A stretch of DNA of 20,924 nucleotides from RGIG1828 sp045536915. GTDB taxonomy: Bacteria; Bacillota; Clostridia; UMGS1810. The number at the start of each line of letters is the position of its first letter. Positions within the stretch are counted from its first letter, which is position 1. Of the stretch, positions 6,623 to 15,084 are shown one piece after another. A model generated the notes under the pieces. The model searched no databases, was not told where the DNA came from, and worked only from the letters and a program-made list of their open reading frames with translations. The position numbers and the translations under genes are program-made. The stretch lies in NCBI GenBank assembly GCA_045536915.1, contig JAZSOL010000317.1, positions 1-20,924 of the forward strand, given 5' to 3'.

Positions 6623-7312
6623 TTATAAAATTTTCCTTTTCAGTGTTTTCAGATATTGCTTCTGCTGTTTTGAAATTCTGAAGCTTTCGACCGCCTTGTG
6701 AATTGTTTTATTGTGTGTCCATATATCAAGCTTATTATTTTCCATATATGGCAAAGTTGCTTCGTAGCGCTTTGCAAGCGCAGTTGCAAAATACCACGCT
6801 CTCATCATATTGACGTAATACTCATCCGATTTGACCTCTGCAACCGTTTCAAGATAACTTTCATTAAAATTCTCATCAAGATAAAAACTCATCAGCAAAT
6901 TTATTGCATATCTTACGGCATACACATCTTCTGAGCAAATCCACTTTTTAATATGCTTTAAAAGTTTGTCCGGCTCGCTTTTGAGCACTTTGGGCTTCAT
7001 ACTGTCGCAAGTTGCCCAGTTATCCACATAAGGCAGAAAGGCATCAAGTTTTTCTATGCATATGTCAAAATCCTTTTCTCTTTCAATCAAAAATGCATGA
7101 AGATTGTTTTCCTCAAAATATTTATGCGGAAGTTCATTTAAGAAATCCTCATAATTTTCAAGTACCTTGGCATATTTTCTGAGAATCGGAATTCTAATCC
7201 CTATCACTCTGCTTTTATCAACCGTCGGCATAAGACTTGAGCTGAATTCTCTGTAGGCCTCTTCACCCATTGAAATGAGCGTTTTTTGTATGTCTGATTT
7301 AATAGTAATCAC
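6623..7312 (-). CDS. AlkD-like DNA alkylation repair protein
   Basis: The protein of about 229 residues belongs to the HEAT-repeat DNA alkylation repair (AlkD) superfamily, whose glycosylases excise N3- and N7-alkylpurines. Visible family features are SRVIGIRIPILRKYAK, the helix with HAFLIEREKDFD, VDNWATCDSMKPK, the aromatic-rich NMMRAWYFATALAKR, and the C-terminal DIWTHNKTIHKAVES. The start is uncertain. The frame is open to a TTG at 7363 without a ribosome site, and the family N-terminus aligns near KSDIQKTL. AGAGGTG (7316-7310) is well placed for an ATT at 7303; the GTG at 7312 is the nearest conventional start and is used here. The residues used for damage recognition cannot be judged without alignment, so the substrate stays open. 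Confidence 0.85.
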   Translation of the reverse strand: MITIKSDIQKTLISMGEEAYREFSSSLMPTVDKSRVIGIRIPILRKYAKVLENYEDFLNELPHKYFEENNLHAFLIEREKDFDICIEKLDAFLPYVDNWATCDSMKPKVLKSEPDKLLKHIKKWICSEDVYAVRYAINLLMSFYLDENFNESYLETVAEVKSDEYYVNMMRAWYFATALAKRYEATLPYMENNKLDIWTHNKTIHKAVESFRISKQQKQYLKTLKRKIL

Positions 7313-7440
7313 CTCTTTTAAGCAGTTTACTGTTGTAGAATTAATGAATAATTCAGCTTCCAATCAAATTTAATAAATTGGATTTCAATTTATTCCGTAA
7401 GGCCATATAATGAGTGTACATTTTAGATGACACTGTTTTC

Positions 7441-7642
7441 AGCTAAATTTTGCAACAAGTTGAAAAGCTAAATTATTCCACTTCGTTCCATAGCTAAATT
7501 GTTTTTTCAAAACAGCTAAATTAAATTCGCATTTAGCGTGCAAAGCACATTTAGCTGACGAAGTCAATTTAGCTGAGCTTGCTCAATTTAGCTCGCGGAA
7601 CGCAAATTTAGCTGAATAGATTTAACTTTGTTAAATCTATTC
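7441..7642. repeat. Array of nine AGCTAAATT nonamers separated by small hairpins, with orientation switch
   Basis: Forward AGCTAAATT occurs at 7441, 7466, 7492 and 7514. The reverse complement AATTTAGCT follows at 7566, 7585 and 7605, with shortened forms at 7531 (ATTTAGC) and 7549 (ATTTAGCT). Most spacers are self-complementary with different stems: CAAC-AA-GTTG, GTTTT-TTC-AAAAC, GTGC-AAA-GCAC, GAC-GAA-GTC, GAGC-TT-GCTC and GCG-GAA-CGC. The array ends in a perfect 13-bp stem with a TTT loop (7614-7642). The rest of the 7313-7737 gap holds only AT-rich DNA and the promoter of the next gene. Confidence 0.85.
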
Positions 7643-7674
7643 TAACACATTATCTGCAACTTTTCAATGTTACA

Positions 7675-7704
7675 TTGACAATCGCCATCTGCATATTGTA
7701 TAAT
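7675..7704 (+). promoter_or_regulatory. Sigma-A promoter of the GH13 gene
   Basis: TTGACA (7675-7680) and TATAAT (7699-7704) are perfect boxes with an 18-bp spacer. They lie 33 bp upstream of the ATG at 7738, just after the repeat array. Confidence 0.85.
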
Positions 7705-7737
7705 AAACAAAATAAAATAGCGAAAGGTGCTTAGCAA

Positions 7738-9048
7738 ATGTGGTACAATGATTCATTTATATATCAGATATATCCGCTCGGAATGTGCGGTGCTCCGCTT
7801 AATAACGATGGAGTTTTAAAAAGCAGAATAGCAAATATCAAAAGCTGGATTTCCCATATCAAAGAGCTTGGTGCGGGATGCATACTTTTCAATCCGCTTT
7901 TTGAAAGTGATGCCCACGGATATGACACAAGAGATTTTAACAAAATTGATGTTCGCCTCGGAACGGAAGAAGATTTCAGAGAGCTTTGCACTCTTATTCA
8001 CGAAAACGGTATGAAAATTATGCTCGACGGTGTATTTAACCACGTTGGCAGAGGTTTTTGGGCATTTGAAGACGTACGCCAAAGAAAATGGGACAGCCCA
8101 TATAAAGATTGGTTTCATATCAATTTTGACTCAAACTCATGCTACAACGACGGCTTCTGGTATGAGGGCTGGGAAGGCCATTTTGAACTTGTTAAACTTA
8201 ACTTATGGAATTGGGACGTCAAAAATCATATTTTTGATTCTATTCGTTCATGGGTTGAAAAATATGATATCGATGGTCTGAGACTTGATGTTGCCTACTC
8301 TTTGAATAAAGAATTTCTCTCAGAGCTCCGCAATTTCACAAACGGTCTCAAAAATGATTTCGTTCTCGTTGGCGAAACACTCCACGGGGACTATAATATG
8401 TGGATGAACAACAACGCCTGCCACAGCGTAACAAACTATGAATGCTACAAGGGTCTGTATTCAAGCTTCAACTCTGCAAATATGCACGAAATTTCCTACA
8501 GCCTCCACCGTCGGTTCGGCTCCGACAACTGGTGTCTCTACACGGGCAAAAGTCTTTTAAACTTTGTTGACAACCACGACGTTTCAAGAGTTGCCTCAAT
8601 TCTCACCAACAAAAATCATCTACCATTGATTTATGCTCTTCTCTTTTCTATGCCGGGTGTACCGTCTGTGTATTACGGAAGTGAATGGGGGCTTGAAGGT
8701 AATAAATCAGATGGCGACCCGTCTCTCAGACCTCATATAGAAGCTCCCGTTTTAAATGAACTCTCAAAGCACATAAAAGCTCTTGCCGGTGTGCGAAAAG
8801 AAAGCGATGCTCTCAAATACGGAAGCTATCGCAATATTCTTGTTCAACCAAAGCAGCTTATTTTTGAAAGAAGAGTTGAAAACGAAAGAGTAATCGTTGC
8901 AATCAACAGCGATTCAAATGAATTTCAGGCTCATTTCAATGCTGAAGCCGGAAGAGCAACAGACCTTATAACCGGAAAGCAACACGACTTTGGCGCCGGA
9001 AGCACACTCCCCCCTTATTCGTGCTTTTTCTGGAAAACAGAATGCTGA
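7738..9048 (+). CDS. Cytosolic GH13 alpha-amylase-family glycosidase
   Basis: The 436-residue protein is a family 13 glycoside hydrolase acting on alpha-glucosidic bonds. All four conserved regions are present: DGVFNH (97-102), GLRLDVA with nucleophile Asp184, VGETLH with acid/base Glu213, and FVDNHD with transition-state Asp281. The barrel is followed by a short C-terminal beta domain. There is no signal peptide, binding module or N-terminal cyclomaltodextrinase domain, so it should act inside the cell on imported maltodextrins or glycogen fragments. The conserved region IV Asp and His are intact, so it should be active, but hydrolase versus transferase cannot be decided. The ATG has AAAGGTG about nine bases upstream. 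It is monocistronic, with promoter 7675-7704 and terminator 9097-9127. Confidence 0.92.
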   Translation: MWYNDSFIYQIYPLGMCGAPLNNDGVLKSRIANIKSWISHIKELGAGCILFNPLFESDAHGYDTRDFNKIDVRLGTEEDFRELCTLIHENGMKIMLDGVFNHVGRGFWAFEDVRQRKWDSPYKDWFHINFDSNSCYNDGFWYEGWEGHFELVKLNLWNWDVKNHIFDSIRSWVEKYDIDGLRLDVAYSLNKEFLSELRNFTNGLKNDFVLVGETLHGDYNMWMNNNACHSVTNYECYKGLYSSFNSANMHEISYSLHRRFGSDNWCLYTGKSLLNFVDNHDVSRVASILTNKNHLPLIYALLFSMPGVPSVYYGSEWGLEGNKSDGDPSLRPHIEAPVLNELSKHIKALAGVRKESDALKYGSYRNILVQPKQLIFERRVENERVIVAINSDSNEFQAHFNAEAGRATDLITGKQHDFGAGSTLPPYSCFFWKTEC

Positions 9049-9096
9049 TTTTTACATCTGAATATGAAAAACAAAGATTTTCAAAAGCAATATACG

Positions 9097-9127
9097 GCGG
9101 TTCTTCCATAGGTTGAACCGCTTTTTT
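9097..9127 (+). terminator. Intrinsic terminator after the GH13 gene
   Basis: GCGGTTC (9097-9103) pairs with GAACCGC (9115-9121) and is followed at once by TTTTTTG. Confidence 0.85.
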
Positions 9128-9162
9128 GTAATATTTTGTTAATTTTTCTCCCATATTGGTAA

Positions 9163-9191
9163 TTGAATGAAACGCAAAAATATGATATAAT
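9163..9191 (+). promoter_or_regulatory. Promoter of the SulP gene
   Basis: TTGAAT (9163-9168), a 17-bp spacer and TATAAT (9186-9191). The -10 box is extended (TGATATAAT). The start codon lies 40 bp downstream. Confidence 0.8.
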
Positions 9192-9231
9192 ACGGAAGGT
9201 GTTTTAATTTTTATAAGTAGAGGTGTATGAA

Positions 9232-10890
9232 TTGAGTAAATTCTATTTAAAACCAAAGCTGTTCTCCGTAATGAAAACCTACAACACACAGCAGTTCACA
9301 AAAGATTTAATTGCAGGTATCATAGTTGCAATTATTGCTCTTCCTTTGTCTATTGCTTTAGCTCTTGCATCGGGCGTTTCTCCCGAGTGCGGAGTCTACA
9401 CCGCAATTGCGGCCGGATTCGTTGTGTCATTTTTCGGCGGAAGCAGAGTCCAGATAGCAGGGCCCACGGCGGCTTTTGCCTCCATTGTTGCCGGAATCGT
9501 GGCAACGCAGGGAATGGACGGACTTTTTATCGCAACTATTATGGCAGGTATAATGTTGATTTTGATGGGAATATTCAAATTCGGAAGTCTGATTAAATTC
9601 ATTCCCTACACCATCACCACAGGTTTTACAGCCGGTATTGCAGTGACGATATTCATAGGTCAGATAAAAGACTTTCTCGGTCTTACATACGCAAACGAAA
9701 TAAAACCCGTTGAAACCTTTGAAAAGATAATGGCTAATGTTGAAGCTATATCAACTTTCCACTGGGAAGCACTTGTTATCGGGCTTATATGCCTTGCAAT
9801 CCTGATTATATATCCCCGGTTTGAAAAGAAAATCCCACCATCGCTTATAGCGGTTGTGGTGGGAGCTGTTCTGGTTAAATTTGTTCCGGATTTTTCCAAT
9901 GGTGTTTATACCATCGGTGAACTCTACACAATTCCGAAAGGTCTTCCATCTTTTGATTTTGGCGGAATAAATTTCAGCTTCAATAAGGTTATGGAGCTTT
10001 TCCCCGATGCATTCACCATTGCTATTCTTGCGGCAATTGAATCACTTTTGTCGTGCGTTGTTGCCGACAGTATGGTAAACTCAAAACACAACTCAAATGC
10101 CGAACTCGTAGCTCAGGGTGCCGGAAACATAGCTTCGGTTCTTTTCGGCGGTATTCCCGCAACGGGTGCAATAGCCCGCACAGCGGCAAATGCCAACAAC
10201 GGCGGAAGAACCCCTATTGCCGGTATGGTTCATGCAGTGGTTCTTCTTATGGTTCTTCTTTTCCTTATGCCATATGCCGAGCTTATTCCAATGCCGACCA
10301 TTGCGGCAATACTCTTTATGGTAGCATTCAATATGAGCGAACGCAAGCGTTTTGCTTCAATTTTAAAGCATGCGCCAAAAAGCGATATACTCGTTATGAT
10401 TACAACTTTTGCTCTGACGGTTATATTTGACCTTGTTATAGCAATAGAAGTCGGTATGATTCTTGCGGCAATGCTATTTATGAAGCGTATGAGCGAAGAG
10501 ACTGCAGTTGAAGGCTGGAAAAAAGCAGATGCAGATGATGATGCCGACAGTCTGGAATTGAAGGTGGTTCCGGAAAATGTGAGAGTATATGAAATCACGG
10601 GACCAATGTTTTTCGGTGCTGCCGATAAGATTCTTGATATAAAATTCAAATCATCAACAAGCTGTATGATCCTCAGAATGCGTGCTGTTCCGGCAATAGA
10701 TGCAACTGCACTTAATTCACTTGATATACTCTATAAGAAATGTGAGAAAAACGGCGTGAAGCTTATTTTATCACACGTTAATTCTCAACCCCTTGAGGCT
10801 ATGAAAAAATCAGGTTTATATCAGAAAATAGGACCCGGTTATTTCTGCGCTCATATCGACGATGCACTTGAACTCGCTTCTTCAATATGA
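9232..10890 (+). CDS. SulP-family inorganic anion transporter with STAS domain
   Basis: The 552-residue integral membrane protein has the SulP (SLC26) arrangement. An N-terminal transport domain of about 12-14 helices (roughly 20-430) carries the hallmark IAGPTAAF near residue 77 and IESLLSCVVADSM in the substrate region. A C-terminal cytoplasmic STAS domain (about 440-550) contains VPAIDATAL where anti-sigma antagonists have their phosphoacceptor loop. Family members move sulfate, bicarbonate or other anions and dicarboxylates by proton or sodium symport. Substrate cannot be read here, and no sulfur-assimilation gene or carbonic anhydrase is adjacent. AGAGGTG sits six bases before the TTG at 9232, preferred over GTG at 9223. 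The gene has its own promoter and terminator. Confidence 0.93.
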   Translation: MSKFYLKPKLFSVMKTYNTQQFTKDLIAGIIVAIIALPLSIALALASGVSPECGVYTAIAAGFVVSFFGGSRVQIAGPTAAFASIVAGIVATQGMDGLFIATIMAGIMLILMGIFKFGSLIKFIPYTITTGFTAGIAVTIFIGQIKDFLGLTYANEIKPVETFEKIMANVEAISTFHWEALVIGLICLAILIIYPRFEKKIPPSLIAVVVGAVLVKFVPDFSNGVYTIGELYTIPKGLPSFDFGGINFSFNKVMELFPDAFTIAILAAIESLLSCVVADSMVNSKHNSNAELVAQGAGNIASVLFGGIPATGAIARTAANANNGGRTPIAGMVHAVVLLMVLLFLMPYAELIPMPTIAAILFMVAFNMSERKRFASILKHAPKSDILVMITTFALTVIFDLVIAIEVGMILAAMLFMKRMSEETAVEGWKKADADDDADSLELKVVPENVRVYEITGPMFFGAADKILDIKFKSSTSCMILRMRAVPAIDATALNSLDILYKKCEKNGVKLILSHVNSQPLEAMKKSGLYQKIGPGYFCAHIDDALELASSI

Positions 10891-10974
10891 AAAATCATTT
10901 TCCAAACGCGTTGTAGATATACCAACCGGGAATATTGAAAAGAACTATTGTAAACATTTTATCACTCCATTGCG

Positions 10975-11010
10975 AGCAGCCGCATTCAAAAGCGGCTGCT
11001 TATTTTTAAT
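10975..11010 (+). terminator. Intrinsic terminator after the SulP gene
   Basis: AGCAGCCGC (10975-10983) pairs perfectly with GCGGCTGCT (10992-11000) across an 8-base loop, followed by TATTTTTAAT. The gap 10891-11085 otherwise shows only the arms ATCACTC/GAGTGAT flanking this hairpin. Confidence 0.85.
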
Positions 11011-11085
11011 TGTATTATAATTTTAACACAATCACAGAGTGATAAAACGGACACTGAATGGTATGTAGCAAAGTTTTAAAAATAA

Positions 11086-12888
11086 TTATTCAAACTGTGA
11101 ATTATAAAGAGTGCTGTAAAATCCTTTCTTTTTCATAAGTTCATCGTGACTTCCCGATTCGGTTATTTGGCCGTTTTGAATTACTATTATGCAGTCTGCA
11201 TTTTCAACTGTAGAAAGTCTGTGGGCTATTACAAAGCATGTTTTGCCTTTCATAAGTTCCGTCATGGCTTTTTGAATATTGATTTCCGTTCGTGAGTCAA
11301 CGTTTGATGTTGCCTCATCAAGAATAAGCATCTCCGAATCCGCCACGAACGCTCTGGCTATTGTTATCAGCTGGCGCTGACCTTTTGAGATATTTATGCC
11401 ATCATCTGTAAGAACTGTATCATAACCTTTTGGCAGGCTTTCAATATATTTATCAATATGCGCCGCCTTTGCCGCTTTTTTCACTTCTTCAAATGATACT
11501 CCTTCTCTTCCGTAGGCAATATTATCACGAATAGTTCCGCAAAAGAGCCAGGTATCCTGCAAAACCATGGTATAAGCTTTTCTGAGCGAATCGCGCCTGA
11601 TGCCTCGGACATCCGTTCCGTCAACTTTTACGCATCCGTCCGTTACGTCATAAAAGCGCATAAGAAGGCTTATGATCGTGGTTTTTCCGGCGCCGGTCGG
11701 GCCAACAACCGCTATTGTTTTTCCGCTTTGAGCCGTGAGGGATATTCCGTGAAGAATTGTTTTTTCCGGAGTATATCCGAAAACAACGTTCTCAAAACTG
11801 ACGTTTCCGTCGGTTTTTTCAAGATTCAAAGCGTCAGGGCTGTCTTCTGCTTCCGGTTCTTCGTCTATAATTCTGAACACTCTTTCCGCCGCAGAAAATG
11901 CCGACTGAAATTCATTTAAGATATTGGCAAATTCATTTATGGGGCCTGCAAACTTTCTTGAATACTGAACAAACTGAGCCACTCCGCCGAGAGTTATGAA
12001 AAACATTGTTCCCTCTTTAACAACTCCGCTTTGAGAATACATATACAAAATACCGCCGAGTATCATAACAAGAGAAATTGAAAGATTATTGATAAATCCC
12101 ACCGACGGACCTAAAGCACCGCCATAGTAGTCCGCCTTGCAATATGCATTCATTGCATCGTTGTTGCGCTCATTGAATCTTCTTCCGATTTCTTCTTCCC
12201 GTGCATATGCCTGAATAGTACGGCAACCCGACAGCATTTCTTCTGCATAGCCGTTGAGTTCGCCAAGCTTCCTTGAACGTGCACTGAAAAGCGGACGAAC
12301 GTGCTTTGAGCGGTAGCGCGTGAAAAGTATTGCCGTTGGCACCGTTATAACAAACACAGCTATCATCGGCTTTGAAATGTTCCACATAAAAATCAGCGAA
12401 CCCACAACGGTGTAGATACTCGTCATAATCTGAACAAGGTCGTGTGAAAGGGTGCTGTTTACAGTATCGATATCATAGGAAATACGGCTTATGATATCCC
12501 CTGTGGGATGTGTGTCGAAATAGCCTACGGGAAGCTTTGTGAGCTTTTCAAAGAGCTGACGGCGCATTGTGTAGACTATTTTCTGACTCAGATGTATCAT
12601 CATAACTGCAAGAGCATACGACATCACCGCCGATGCCACATAGCACCCCAGCATTTTTGCAACATTCACGCTCACTGCCGCAAAATCCACTCCGTCACTT
12701 CTGCCGAGAGCATCAATTGCCTCTCCCGAATACATTGGTCCTAAAAGAGATAGCTGATTCGACAAAAGTGTCATAACAATTGCCGGCACAAACAAATACC
12801 AGCATGAAAACACATATCCGAGCAATCTCACAAAAATGCCGCGGGCTGTTTTTCTGTCTGTTTTATGAGGTTTTCCTGAATTATTCAA
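11086..12888 (-). CDS. Half-ABC exporter, subunit with catalytic Glu (heterodimer partner 2)
   Basis: The 600-residue protein has an exporter membrane domain (about 25-340) and an ATP-binding domain: Walker A GPTGAGKTT at 396-404, signature NISKGQ at 499-504, Walker B LILDEAT with catalytic Glu525, and H-loop His556. The signature has Lys where the canonical LSGGQ has Gly. In heterodimeric exporters of the TM287/288, BmrCD and LmrCD type, the degenerate site joins such a signature to the Walker motifs of the partner, which here lack Glu and His. The consensus site formed with this protein's Walker motifs should hydrolyse ATP. The TTG start at 12888 has GGGAGGTG six bases upstream and overlaps the partner's stop by 8 bp. 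The likely role is drug or lipid export; the substrate is unknown. Confidence 0.9.
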   Translation of the reverse strand: MNNSGKPHKTDRKTARGIFVRLLGYVFSCWYLFVPAIVMTLLSNQLSLLGPMYSGEAIDALGRSDGVDFAAVSVNVAKMLGCYVASAVMSYALAVMMIHLSQKIVYTMRRQLFEKLTKLPVGYFDTHPTGDIISRISYDIDTVNSTLSHDLVQIMTSIYTVVGSLIFMWNISKPMIAVFVITVPTAILFTRYRSKHVRPLFSARSRKLGELNGYAEEMLSGCRTIQAYAREEEIGRRFNERNNDAMNAYCKADYYGGALGPSVGFINNLSISLVMILGGILYMYSQSGVVKEGTMFFITLGGVAQFVQYSRKFAGPINEFANILNEFQSAFSAAERVFRIIDEEPEAEDSPDALNLEKTDGNVSFENVVFGYTPEKTILHGISLTAQSGKTIAVVGPTGAGKTTIISLLMRFYDVTDGCVKVDGTDVRGIRRDSLRKAYTMVLQDTWLFCGTIRDNIAYGREGVSFEEVKKAAKAAHIDKYIESLPKGYDTVLTDDGINISKGQRQLITIARAFVADSEMLILDEATSNVDSRTEINIQKAMTELMKGKTCFVIAHRLSTVENADCIIVIQNGQITESGSHDELMKKKGFYSTLYNSQFE

Positions 12889-14602
12889 TGAAAGCACCTC
12901 CCATCTGTGAGTCGCTTATTTCCTTATACTCAGGGCAATTTTTCAAAAGCTCTTCGTGAGTTCCCTTTCCGATTATCTTTCCATCGTCTAAAACAATTAT
13001 CAGACCGCAATCTTTCACAGAACTCACTCTTTGTGCCACAGTCACAAGAGTTGTGTTTTCAAGCTTTGATGCAAGCTCCCGGCGCAATGCAGCATCCGTT
13101 TTATAGTCAAGTGCAGATGAACTGTCGTCCAGAATAAGGATTGACGGGCATTTTGCAAGAGCACGGGAAATGAGTATCCTTTGCTTCTGACCGCCTGAGA
13201 TATTTGTTCCATGTTGGGAAAGAACGTGGTTATATCCGTCATCAAACTGAGTTATGAATGAGTGCGCCTGAGCAACCTTGGCAGCTTCTATAATTTGAGC
13301 ATGGGAAACATCACGCCCGAAGCGTATGTTTTCTTCAATGGTATCATTATAGAGAAAATCCTGCTGAAGTGCAGTGCCGAACATTGCATATAGTCTTTCC
13401 TTTTCTATGGTGCGCACATCTTCTCCGTTAATGAAAACTGAACCGGAGCAAACATCATAAAATCGCAGAAGAAGTTTTATCAGAGTTGTTTTTCCCGAGC
13501 CGGTTGCTCCTATTATTCCCAGACTTGAGCCACTTTGAATCTCAAAGCTGATATTTTCAAGGTTATTGCGTTTTCCATTATATGAAAATGACACATTATC
13601 GAAGCATATATGCGCATTGGTGCTCATATCGGGAAATTCTTCTTTTGATTTTACGGTGTTATCCTCTTCACAACACAGAACTTCCGAAATACGTTTTGAA
13701 GATGCGGCGCACTTTGTGTACATCATAAATATACGTGTAACAGCCATCATAGACATTGAAATGTGGGTAAAATACTGCATAAATGCAATAACCGTTTCAG
13801 GTTTTGACAAACCGGACGCAATTCTTCCGGAACTCAGCGCTATAACGGCAACACTTCCCGCATTCATCAGCATAGTCATTATGGGGTTAACACTTCCCAT
13901 AATTATTCCCGCCTTTTTTTCGTTTCTCACAAGCTCACGGTTCACTTCATCGTATCGCCGGTGCTCATAGTCTGTTTTGGAAAGAGCTTTTATAACGCGG
14001 ATTCCCTGAGAATCCTCTCTCACAACTCTGACCATAGCATCCACTGATTTTTGAACTGCGGCATAAAGCGGCACACCTTTTTTTGATATAAAGAAGACCG
14101 TCACGAAAATAAAAGGCAGAACAGCTATCATAACAAGCGACAAATACGCATCCATCATAAGCGTTATGGATATACCACCCGCAAGCATTATTGGCGCTCT
14201 CACACCCATGCGCTGAACCATATTTACAAAACTGTGGACATTATATGTATCTGTTGTGATTCTTGATTCAAGGGACGCAATGGTGAATCTGTCGGTCTGT
14301 GAAGCCGAAAGACGGATTGTTTTTGCAAAAAGATCACGGCGGAGTTTCTCGGCAAAAGCGCTCGACACTTTCGCCGCCATACGGTTAGCCACAACGTTCA
14401 AAGCGCAGGCTAAGCCGGAAAAAACAAGCATCATTAAGCCCCAGAAAATAATATCCTTTATCTCCCGGGTTAAAACATCAGCCAAAATATGGCTGAGAAT
14501 ATAAGGAAGCATAAGTTCCGAAAGAGTTCCCAAAACCTTTATGGTGAAACCGCATGCCATTTTCCCGTAAAATTCTCTGAGGTATTTTAAAAGCATTTTC
14601 AT
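12881..14602 (-). CDS. Half-ABC exporter, subunit with degenerate catalytic residues (heterodimer partner 1)
   Basis: The 573-residue protein has about six membrane helices (1-300) and an ATP-binding domain: Walker A GATGSGKTT at 365-373, a perfect signature NISGGQ at 467-472, and Walker B LILDD with Asp493 in place of the catalytic Glu. AQR with Gln524 replaces the H-loop His. These two substitutions mark the non-hydrolysing site of asymmetric exporters, and its intact signature should complete the active site of the partner encoded directly downstream. I chose the ATG at 14602 because GGAGG lies eight bases upstream. The frame stays open to 14674, but those 24 extra codons overlap the regulator gene. 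The regulator's stop is 4 bp upstream, so the three genes form one operon. Confidence 0.9.
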   Translation of the reverse strand: MKMLLKYLREFYGKMACGFTIKVLGTLSELMLPYILSHILADVLTREIKDIIFWGLMMLVFSGLACALNVVANRMAAKVSSAFAEKLRRDLFAKTIRLSASQTDRFTIASLESRITTDTYNVHSFVNMVQRMGVRAPIMLAGGISITLMMDAYLSLVMIAVLPFIFVTVFFISKKGVPLYAAVQKSVDAMVRVVREDSQGIRVIKALSKTDYEHRRYDEVNRELVRNEKKAGIIMGSVNPIMTMLMNAGSVAVIALSSGRIASGLSKPETVIAFMQYFTHISMSMMAVTRIFMMYTKCAASSKRISEVLCCEEDNTVKSKEEFPDMSTNAHICFDNVSFSYNGKRNNLENISFEIQSGSSLGIIGATGSGKTTLIKLLLRFYDVCSGSVFINGEDVRTIEKERLYAMFGTALQQDFLYNDTIEENIRFGRDVSHAQIIEAAKVAQAHSFITQFDDGYNHVLSQHGTNISGGQKQRILISRALAKCPSILILDDSSSALDYKTDAALRRELASKLENTTLVTVAQRVSSVKDCGLIIVLDDGKIIGKGTHEELLKNCPEYKEISDSQMGGAFIE

Positions 14603-14606
14603 ATTC

Positions 14607-15035
14607 TTATTCCTCCGGATAAACAATTTCCTGCGAACGTGCGGAAATTTTCTCAAGTATTTCATAAAACACATTTTTTTCTTCCTCGCTTACCGCCTCG
14701 GAAATAAGATTATTCCATTCTCCGGTTATTTTCACAACCTCATCTCTCATTTTCAGCATTTTATCCGTGGGATAAACAAGAAGCTCGCGTTTATCTTTTT
14801 TGCTCACAATTCTTTCAACCAATCCGTCCTTTTCGAGCTTTACAAGATGACGGGTAACACTGCTCTTATTAAAACACAGATGCCTCGCCAAAGTTTCCTG
14901 CCTCATCCCCGGATTACGGCATATTGCCAAAACATAGCTATGATAAAAGCCCGGAATTTCCTCGCTCATTTGCTGAGAACGATACATTCTTTCGCATCTG
15001 CTGATAATTGTCATTTTACGCATAATTGTGGACAT
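14607..15035 (-). CDS. MarR-family transcriptional regulator
   Basis: The 142-residue protein has the MarR architecture: N-terminal dimerisation helices, a winged helix-turn-helix (MRQETLARHLCFNKSSVTRHLVKLEKDGLVER, about residues 43-75) with wing SKKDKRELLVYPT, and a C-terminal dimerisation helix. MarR proteins usually repress their own operon and release DNA on binding a ligand. The ATG at 15035 follows GGAGGAG by five bases; the frame is open to 15113, but that extension would cross the promoter and operators. It heads the operon of two ABC half-exporters, which are presumably its targets together with itself. The inducer is unknown. Confidence 0.9.
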   Translation of the reverse strand: MSTIMRKMTIISRCERMYRSQQMSEEIPGFYHSYVLAICRNPGMRQETLARHLCFNKSSVTRHLVKLEKDGLVERIVSKKDKRELLVYPTDKMLKMRDEVVKITGEWNNLISEAVSEEEKNVFYEILEKISARSQEIVYPEE

Positions 15036-15054
15036 ATATTCTCCTCCGAAATTA

Positions 15055-15084
15055 GTTGCAATTGCAACAGTTTCATTTGAAACT
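15055..15084. promoter_or_regulatory. Two adjacent palindromes, probable MarR operators
   Basis: GTTGCAATTGCAAC (15055-15068) is a perfect 14-bp palindrome. One base later, AGTTTCATTTGAAACT (15069-15084) is an inverted repeat with 7-bp arms around TT. The second abuts the -10 box and the pair covers the expected transcription start, as expected for a MarR repressor site. Binding is inferred from position and symmetry. Confidence 0.75.

Noticed and set aside
7441..7613. A CRISPR array
   Set aside because: Repeats are only nine bases, spacers are 9-17 bases and self-complementary, orientation switches midway, and no cas genes are present.
14603..14674. A longer N-terminus for the first ABC subunit
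   Set aside because: The extra codons lie inside the MarR gene, and GGAGG is placed for the ATG at 14602.
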